A stretch of DNA of 11,029 nucleotides from an uncultured Halieaceae bacterium. Lineage in GTDB: Bacteria > Pseudomonadota > Gammaproteobacteria > Pseudomonadales > Halieaceae. Location: assembly GCA_913063005.1 (NCBI GenBank), contig CAJXZI010000047.1, positions 1 through 11,029 on the forward strand. The letters run 5' to 3'. Positions 6,294 to 11,029 of this stretch are shown here, piece after piece. The position numbers were made by a program, and so were the translations under genes. The notes under the pieces were generated by a model. It worked only from the letters and a program-made list of their open reading frames with translations. It ran no database searches and had not been told where the DNA came from. The first letter of the stretch is position 1; every line of letters begins with the position of its first letter.

Positions 6294-7172
6294 ATGGCAG
6301 TCACAGATAAGCGTGTCGCAGTCGTAACGGGCGCAAGTCGCGGTGCAGGTGCGGGAATTGCACGAGCATTGGGCAGTTACGGGATGCGGGTGTACGTCAC
6401 GGGAAGAGCAGAGACTGTCGGTGAGGCAAAGGGCTGGGACGGTGCCGCACTGCCGGGCACGGTACACAGTACGGCAGCTGAGGTGACCGCCGCTGGTGGC
6501 GAGGGTATTGCTGTGCGTTGTGACCACGGTGACGACAACCAAGTCGCAGCGCTCTTCGATCAGATTCAGCGTGAGTCAGGCAGACTCGATATCTTGGTGA
6601 ATAACGCAACCATGATTCACCCCGAACTGATCAGCCCAAAGCCGTTTTGGGAAAAGGAGCTTGCCGCAGTGGGTATTTTGGATGTCGGCCTGAGGTCTGC
6701 TTACGTTGCGAGTTGGTATGCGGCGAAAATGATGGTTGAGCAGGGCTCAGGGTTAATCGCCTTTGGCTCATCGTTTGGTGCAAATTGCTACATGCACGGG
6801 CCGGGTTATGGCGCTCAGAAGGCCGGTATCGATAAATTTGCCCATGATATGCAGCACGACTTTGCGGAGACGGGTGTCAACGCGGTCTCAATTTGGATGG
6901 GGCCGTTGCGCACAGAGCGCGCGCTGATGGCGGCCGAGGTGCATCCAGAGCAGTACGAAGAAATCATGAAGGTCGCCGAGAATCCTGAATACACAGGGCA
7001 TTTACTGCAGGCTTTATCCGTCAGTCCAGATATCGGGAAATACGCGGGTAAGACGCTCGTTGGTGCTGAGCTCGGCGTTGAGCTTGGCATTCCAGACGAC
7101 GGCGAGTACCGAATCTCTCATCGTGAGATGCTCGGGGGACCGCCGGAGCGATCTAAGGCGGTGATTTATTAA
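6294..7172 (+). CDS. DHRS1-like SDR-family oxidoreductase
   Basis: A 292-residue classical SDR, longer than usual and closely patterned on DHRS1-type enzymes. The Rossmann motif is TGASRGAG (12-19), and Arg38 after beta-2 (TGR) suggests NADPH use. RLDILVNNA (97-105) provides the NNA motif. The DHRS1-like stretch FWE (118-120), VGLRSAYVAS (131-140) and GLIAFGSSFG (153-162) follows. Catalytic Ser159, Tyr172 and Lys176 (YGAQK) are present, but the usual tetrad Asn in front of VGLR is Asp130. The C-terminus extends to about residue 292 in place of the short classical tail. GGAGAG (6284-6289) supports the ATG. DHRS1 itself has been reported to act on steroids and other carbonyls (recollection), which fits the surroundings. 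The 60-nt gap to the DUF3604 gene makes cotranscription likely. The substrate is unknown. Confidence 0.9.
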   Translation: MAVTDKRVAVVTGASRGAGAGIARALGSYGMRVYVTGRAETVGEAKGWDGAALPGTVHSTAAEVTAAGGEGIAVRCDHGDDNQVAALFDQIQRESGRLDILVNNATMIHPELISPKPFWEKELAAVGILDVGLRSAYVASWYAAKMMVEQGSGLIAFGSSFGANCYMHGPGYGAQKAGIDKFAHDMQHDFAETGVNAVSIWMGPLRTERALMAAEVHPEQYEEIMKVAENPEYTGHLLQALSVSPDIGKYAGKTLVGAELGVELGIPDDGEYRISHREMLGGPPERSKAVIY

Positions 7173-7232
7173 CCTTCTGTCGACAATCAAGACTAGAAGC
7201 TAGCGCAGAATTGCGATTGAGGTAGTGAGGCA

Positions 7233-9167
7233 ATGTTGAGACGACAAGTCGAATCTGGTGGAACGAAGACTAGAGTGCTGGTTGTTACGGTAATGCTTGC
7301 CGCTTTAGTGGCTTATTACGTATTGATCCCGATTGATGATCCCTCACTGGATGGACCTGATACCGTACTGGCGGTTTCAGCCAGCAGCGACCAAATTGAG
7401 AGCGCGACGCCGAGTCGCTCCTCAACCGGGGAGGAGCGTCAGGTCTTCTGGGGCGACCTCCATATCCATACGTCGTTATCGAGTGATGCCTTCACTATGG
7501 GTGTTCGCGCGATTCCGGATGACGTCTATCGCTTTGCCAAAGGCGAGACGTTAGAGCACGGCGCAGGGTACCCAGTCACCATCGCGCGGCCCCTTGATTT
7601 TGCGGCGGTTACCGACCATGCGGAGTACCTAGGACAGGCCCGGCTATCGGACTTGGACGTCCCAACGACACGACAGTCTTTATCCGACATTCTTAGACGC
7701 GAGAATCGGCTGACGGTCACCCAGTCGTGGTGGGAGATCATGAGTTTGATACGTGAGAATGGTTTTAAACTGACGCTCAGCGGTGTCGATGCTGATATCA
7801 ATCGTGTGGCTTGGGATGAGATTGTTGCGGCCGCCGAGCGACATAACCAGCCCGGTGTCTTTACCACCTTTCCTGGCTGGGAGTGGTCAGCGGATGCCGG
7901 TGATGTGGGGACGCACCTGCATCGCAACGTCATTTACGGCAGTGAGGACTTGCCGTCCATCCCGTTCAGTTCCATCGACGGTCCCACGCCCCCTGACTTG
8001 TGGGCATTTTTGCGTAGTGAGCGCGCCTCGGGCCGCAAAGTGATGGCCATCCCGCACAACCCCAATCTCAGTGAAGGTCTTGCGTACCGAATCACCGATG
8101 AAGCGGGTACGCGACTTGAGCGAGTATCGCCTGCTGATCGCTCCGATTTGGAGCCCATTAGCGAAATACTTCAGATCAAGGGCAGCTCTGAAACACATCC
8201 GCTGTTATCGAGCCTTGATGAGTTTGCCGATTTCGAAATCGCGGGAACGGTACCTGGGCGTGAGGTTACTTTAACCAGTGTCAAAGGCGCTTACGCGCGA
8301 GACGCATTGCGTAGCGGTATCTCGATGGCGCACAGCGAGGGGTTCAACCCACTGAAGTTTGGTGTGATCGGTTCGAGTGACAGCCACAACGCAACCTCAC
8401 CGAGCGATGGGAAGGGGTATACGGGCAAGTTGCCGATGATGGACGGTTCTGCCGGTTTAAGAACTGGAGCCGCAGGCCTGGGTCTCAATAAAATGACGCC
8501 GGCGCGCAAATGGGGCTCGGGTGGTCTCGCAGCGGTGTGGGCGCCTGAAAATACGCGTGAGGCGCTCTTTGATGCGATGCAGCGTCGAGAGACCTTTGCT
8601 ACCTCGGGACCGAGAATCGTTGTAAGTGTGTTCGCAAGCTGGGGGTTCCCGGAGGGAACAACGGCTGCAGCGAACTTCGACGCGACTGCGCGTGCACACG
8701 GTGTACCCATGGGCTCTACCTTACCTAAACTGGCTGATGTTGACGCACAGGCGCCCGAGTTCGTGGTGGTCGCAGAGCGCGACCCTATCGGCGCCAACCT
8801 CGATCGGATTCAAATGATCAAAGGCTGGGTCGACTCAAATGGGCAAAGTCATGAGCGTATCTACGATCTTGCCTGGTCGGATGAGCGAAGTGTTGACGCG
8901 GAAACGGGGCGCGTAGCACCGGTGGGTTCCACGGTAGATCCGGCGACTGCCTCTTACGCGAACACGATCGGCGCCCCTCAGTTACGTGCTCACTGGTCAG
9001 ATCCTGACTTTGATAGCGATCAGGAAGCGTTTTATTACGTGCGAGTTTTGGAAATCCCGACGCCGCGGTGGTCAACTTATGACGCAGTGCAGTTGGGTTT
9101 GGAGCCTATGGCGCCTGTTGCCATTCAGGAGCGCGCCATAAGCTCAGCGATTTGGTATCAGCCCTGA
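7233..9167 (+). CDS. DUF3604-family (PHP-like) membrane-anchored or exported protein
   Basis: A 644-residue protein of the DUF3604 family, near the usual full length. Lys12 and Arg14 precede a hydrophobic segment (about 15-33), so the bulk should be periplasmic or anchored to the inner membrane; a cleavable signal peptide cannot be excluded. The family resembles PHP-type metal-dependent phosphoesterases. GDLHIHTSLSSDAF (74-87) carries the metal-binding His77/His79 pattern, VTDHAEYLG (126-134) the Asp128-His129 pair, GWEWSA (215-220) a Glu, HLHRN (228-232) and IPHNPN (273-278) further His, and GSSDSHNA (380-387) the late Asp-His pair. The C-terminal ETFATSGPRI-type stretch is typical. Full motif retention suggests an active hydrolase, but no substrate is established for the family. 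GAGG occurs at 7227-7230 (two bases from the ATG) and TTGAGG at 7218-7222; the latter has better spacing. The stop codon lies inside the first unit of an octamer tandem repeat. Confidence 0.9.
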   Translation: MLRRQVESGGTKTRVLVVTVMLAALVAYYVLIPIDDPSLDGPDTVLAVSASSDQIESATPSRSSTGEERQVFWGDLHIHTSLSSDAFTMGVRAIPDDVYRFAKGETLEHGAGYPVTIARPLDFAAVTDHAEYLGQARLSDLDVPTTRQSLSDILRRENRLTVTQSWWEIMSLIRENGFKLTLSGVDADINRVAWDEIVAAAERHNQPGVFTTFPGWEWSADAGDVGTHLHRNVIYGSEDLPSIPFSSIDGPTPPDLWAFLRSERASGRKVMAIPHNPNLSEGLAYRITDEAGTRLERVSPADRSDLEPISEILQIKGSSETHPLLSSLDEFADFEIAGTVPGREVTLTSVKGAYARDALRSGISMAHSEGFNPLKFGVIGSSDSHNATSPSDGKGYTGKLPMMDGSAGLRTGAAGLGLNKMTPARKWGSGGLAAVWAPENTREALFDAMQRRETFATSGPRIVVSVFASWGFPEGTTAAANFDATARAHGVPMGSTLPKLADVDAQAPEFVVVAERDPIGANLDRIQMIKGWVDSNGQSHERIYDLAWSDERSVDAETGRVAPVGSTVDPATASYANTIGAPQLRAHWSDPDFDSDQEAFYYVRVLEIPTPRWSTYDAVQLGLEPMAPVAIQERAISSAIWYQP

Positions 9168-9207
9168 AGCCCTGAAGCCCTGAAGCCCTGAAGCCCTGAA
9201 GCCCTGA
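9161..9207. repeat. Tandem octamer array, GCCCTGAA x 5.9, spanning a stop codon
   Basis: Five perfect 8-bp units (9161-9200) and seven bases of a sixth (9201-9207). The first unit encodes the last codons of the DUF3604 gene: its TGA (9165-9167) is the gene's stop. Because 8 is not a multiple of 3, successive TGAs fall in all three frames, and the next in-frame stop is at 9189. On the minus strand there are six GGG runs separated by five-base CTTCA loops, enough for a quadruplex. The array lies between convergent genes; the rest of the spacer (9208-9292) shows only a decaying C- and A-rich tail and no clear terminator hairpin. Confidence 0.97.
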
Positions 9208-9292
9208 CACCCCGAAAGCCTTAACACTCTTAAAACCCAAAGCCGTGAGGCATTTGATGCGTGGAGGCCTAAGACCCCCTAATCTGATGCGC

Positions 9293-10093
9293 TTACAAGA
9301 TGCCTGGGATGATCGCTTTCCGCTCTTTCGGATAATTATCGAAATTTTTGTGGAACCATTTGTGCGTAAACAACGCCCGCGGTATGAGGTTGCACGCGGT
9401 CATGGCGAGTACGAAAACCGCACCTAAGTTCCAAACCATGATGGCGAAGCCGGTGAACGATAAGATCTCACCGAAGTACTGAGGACAGGTCACCCACTTA
9501 AATCCACCGCCGTAAGGAATTTTGTACCGAGGCTCGTCCGGGCTTGGGTTGGGTGAACGCAGGTTCCTCAAGATGCTGTCTGAGTGCACGTTAAGCGTGA
9601 AGCCAATGACATAGATGACAAGGCCAATCTGGAAGCGCGGATCGCTGAACCAGGCCTCGGTGTATTGAGATCCAAACTCTGTGAGATAGGCCGCGTTGAA
9701 ATATCCGTGTAAGAAGAGGGTCGCCCAACCCGCAAAAACGACGCCCAGTGAGAAGCTCGCGGTTGAACCGGGCTGAACACGCATGAGCATCGGTGTAACA
9801 AGCGCTCGGTTGGTGTAATGAAACATCCAAACCGCTAGGAAGAACAGCGGTACGGTTTGGTCAGCGTTAGGCCCCATAAAAAAGACAATTGGAAAGACGA
9901 TGAGGCCCGGCAATTCCATGAGGATCCAACCGATCTTCGAGCCTAGCTTGATACCTTTTGAACGCTTGCCGCCGCCAAATCGACCGCCGTAGGCGGCTGT
10001 GCCAAAGAAGCTAGACACCATAACGAGTGCGGCATAAGCAAAGCCGATGAGGAGAAGCGTGTCGTAGAGTGTATTGCCGGTGTACCACTGCAT
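9293..10093 (-). CDS. Steroid 5-alpha-reductase family membrane protein (3-oxo-5-alpha-steroid 4-dehydrogenase type)
   Basis: A 266-residue polytopic membrane enzyme matching the SRD5A family (254-259 residues in human SRD5A1/2). The known reaction is NADPH-dependent reduction of the delta-4 double bond of 3-oxo-steroids. The sequence shows MELPG (59-63) with Glu60 and HYTNRAL (92-98) with Tyr93, matching Glu57 and Tyr91 of SRD5A2. NVHSDSILRNLR (168-179), YKIPYGGGF (190-198), YFGEI (206-210) and the terminal YPKERKAIIPGIL are family signatures. Several hydrophobic helices are evident (about 12-30, 54-73, 82-92, 113-133, 155-168, 213-233). I chose the ATG at 10093 because AGGA lies eight bases upstream and the length then fits; an ATG at 10222 would add 43 unrelated residues and has no Shine-Dalgarno. 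It is divergent from a KstD/Kst4D-like flavoprotein. The physiological substrate may be another enone lipid. Confidence 0.92.
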   Translation of the reverse strand: MQWYTGNTLYDTLLLIGFAYAALVMVSSFFGTAAYGGRFGGGKRSKGIKLGSKIGWILMELPGLIVFPIVFFMGPNADQTVPLFFLAVWMFHYTNRALVTPMLMRVQPGSTASFSLGVVFAGWATLFLHGYFNAAYLTEFGSQYTEAWFSDPRFQIGLVIYVIGFTLNVHSDSILRNLRSPNPSPDEPRYKIPYGGGFKWVTCPQYFGEILSFTGFAIMVWNLGAVFVLAMTACNLIPRALFTHKWFHKNFDNYPKERKAIIPGIL

Positions 10094-10248
10094 ATGCCAT
10101 GTCCTGTCTGAGATAAGTTCTGCGGCGCCTAAGGTCGCCCCGTAGCGCTCCTGAAGCAAGCGTTGCCCATCGTCCAAACGGAGGCAGAGACGCGCGAGGC
10201 TTGACGATACATTGGCTGGCATACTGATAAAAAAAGCGGGAGCCTACC
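10094..10248. promoter_or_regulatory. Divergent intergenic region between 5-alpha-reductase and FAD dehydrogenase genes
   Basis: With the shorter 5-alpha-reductase start, 155 nt separate the two divergent start codons and should contain both promoters. It holds the minus-strand AGGA (10102-10105) that decides the reductase start, and the plus-strand GGGAG (10238-10242) six bases before the GTG of the FAD gene. TATGCCA (10093-10099) and TGGCATA (10217-10223) form a 7-bp inverted pair, one copy near each gene start; it may be chance. TTGACG (10201-10206) resembles a -35 box but its -10 partner is weak. I recognise no regulator site. Confidence 0.4.
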
Positions 10249-11029
10249 GTGTCGTTTACACCCATCCTAGAAAAAGACGTTAGCAATTGGACGGACGAGA
10301 AAGATGTTTTGGTTGTCGGTTTCGGCGGAGCAGGCGCTTGCGCTGCGATCGAGGCTAACGACAACGGCGCGTCGGTTGCGATCTTCGAGGCGGCGTCTGA
10401 GAGTGGCGGCTCGACGAAATTGTCCTCAGCCGAGCTTTATCTTGGTGGTGGTACCAAAGTTCAAAAAGCAGTGGGTTACGAAGACTCAGTGGAGGATGTC
10501 TACGGTTACCTGATGGACTCGAACGGTCCCCAGGCTGATCCGGCCAAGGTGCGCGCTTATGCAGAAGGGGGAGCCGCACATCTCGATTGGTTAATGGAGC
10601 TCGGCGTGCCTTTCAAAATGTCCGAGTATTCGCAGCGCGCCATGATGGCCTTAACTGACGATTGCTTGTTGTACACCGGGAGCGAGAAGGCCTGGCCCTA
10701 CGCCGAGAAGTACGGGCATGCACCGCGTGGTCACAATCTTTATGTCGAGGGCGATAACGGCGGTCCGCTGTTTGTGAAAATCATCACTGAAGCCGTAGAA
10801 AAGCGCGATATAGACGTGCACATCGAGGCGCGTGCGCTCCGGCTTATTGTTGATAGTTATGGTCCCGAGCAACGTGTTGTTGGGCTGGTCGTTAGAGAAA
10901 ATATGGAAGAGCGCTGTTACCGGGCGAACAAAGGCGTTGTCTTGTGTGCGGGGGGCTTTGTTATGAACCCTGAGATGATGCAGCAATACGCACCCGACCT
11001 GGCCAAGGCTACAACCGTTCCCATTGGTA
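10249..11029 (+). CDS. FAD-dependent dehydrogenase, KstD/Kst4D-like, N-terminal 260 residues (3' end outside window)
   Basis: The first 260 residues of a flavoprotein in the fumarate reductase/3-ketosteroid dehydrogenase superfamily; members are usually 500-570 residues, so about half is visible. The dinucleotide-binding motif is VVGFGGAGA (22-30) with Glu47 closing beta-2. GGSTKLSS (53-60) corresponds to the GG(S/T)T-SGG FAD loop, and VLCAGGF (231-237) is the second FAD-contacting motif. The stretch YLGGGTKVQKAVGYEDS (64-80) followed by a YGYL helix resembles Kst4D-type 3-ketosteroid delta-4(5-alpha)-dehydrogenases more than delta-1 enzymes, in my judgement by eye. The usual SGG is replaced by SSAE here. 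Start: GTG at 10249, with GGGAG six bases upstream. It diverges from the 5-alpha-reductase gene, which would catalyse the opposite A-ring step. The catalytic half is missing from the window, so delta-1, delta-4 and other substrates such as urocanate-like acids remain open. Confidence 0.85.
   Translation, partial: MSFTPILEKDVSNWTDEKDVLVVGFGGAGACAAIEANDNGASVAIFEAASESGGSTKLSSAELYLGGGTKVQKAVGYEDSVEDVYGYLMDSNGPQADPAKVRAYAEGGAAHLDWLMELGVPFKMSEYSQRAMMALTDDCLLYTGSEKAWPYAEKYGHAPRGHNLYVEGDNGGPLFVKIITEAVEKRDIDVHIEARALRLIVDSYGPEQRVVGLVVRENMEERCYRANKGVVLCAGGFVMNPEMMQQYAPDLAKATTVPIG

Noticed and set aside
5901..6542. 213-codon minus-strand ORF across the SRPBCC and SDR genes
   Set aside because: Ser/Thr/Arg/Cys-rich translation with no domain, antisense to two genes that carry clear family motifs.
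7173..7232. Small inverted repeats CTAG-AAG-CTAG and CGCA-GAAT-TGCG before the DUF3604 gene
   Set aside because: Four-base stems are expected by chance in a spacer of this size.
9245..9427. 60-codon plus-strand ORF overlapping the 3' end of the 5-alpha-reductase gene
   Set aside because: It lies mostly antisense to a well-supported gene, with no family signal.
10201..10231. Possible sigma-70 promoter TTGACG with GATAAA for the FAD gene
   Set aside because: The spacing would be 19 and the start would fall on the ribosome binding site, leaving almost no leader. Too weak to call.

Overview
The window looks like a chromosomal segment of a Gram-negative proteobacterium that breaks down or remodels steroids or similar polycyclic isoprenoids. 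GC content appears moderate (mid-50s by eye), genes are tightly packed on both strands, and Shine-Dalgarno sequences are ordinary. The mix of a cytochrome P450, several SDR oxidoreductases, an Old Yellow Enzyme homologue, a DUF3604 protein, a steroid 5-alpha-reductase homologue and a KstD/Kst4D-like flavoprotein recalls marine gammaproteobacteria such as the OM60/NOR5 (Halieaceae) group. That placement is inference from gene content, not from a marker gene.

Layout. Block 1 (+ strand, 1-1757): the 3' part of a P450 gene cut by the window edge, then a classical SDR. Block 2 (- strand, 4161 to 1770): an extended SDR resembling 3-beta-hydroxysteroid dehydrogenase, followed by a membrane-anchored DUF1214-like protein with an internal duplication. 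Blocks 1 and 2 converge with a 12-nt gap. Block 3 (+ strand, 4320-9167): an OYE-type flavin oxidoreductase, an SRPBCC protein, a DHRS1-like SDR and an exported or anchored DUF3604 protein. Block 4 (- strand, 10093 to 9293): a steroid 5-alpha-reductase homologue. Block 5 (+ strand, 10249 to the right edge): a partial FAD dehydrogenase, divergent from block 4. Both edge genes are incomplete.

Working together. The P450 would oxidise a hydrophobic substrate. The SDRs would interconvert hydroxyl and keto groups. The 5-alpha-reductase homologue and the KstD/Kst4D-like flavoprotein would set or remove the A-ring double bond, and the OYE homologue would reduce an activated C=C bond. The SRPBCC protein may bind a hydrophobic ligand. 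The DUF1214-like and DUF3604 proteins lie outside or at the membrane and have no known reaction. The families are well supported; the substrate class is inferred from their co-occurrence.

The most unusual feature is short perfect tandem repeats in spacers, starting at stop codons. One is eight copies of a telomere-like heptamer (GGTTTCG) filling the spacer between the two minus-strand genes. The other is nearly six copies of an octamer (GCCCTGAA) whose first copy contains the stop codon of the DUF3604 gene. Both carry regularly spaced GGG runs on one strand, enough for G-quadruplexes. A third spacer (6134-6293) holds degenerate repeats. No gap without a gene is longer than about 165 bases, and I saw no tRNA, rRNA, CRISPR array, transposase or insertion sequence.
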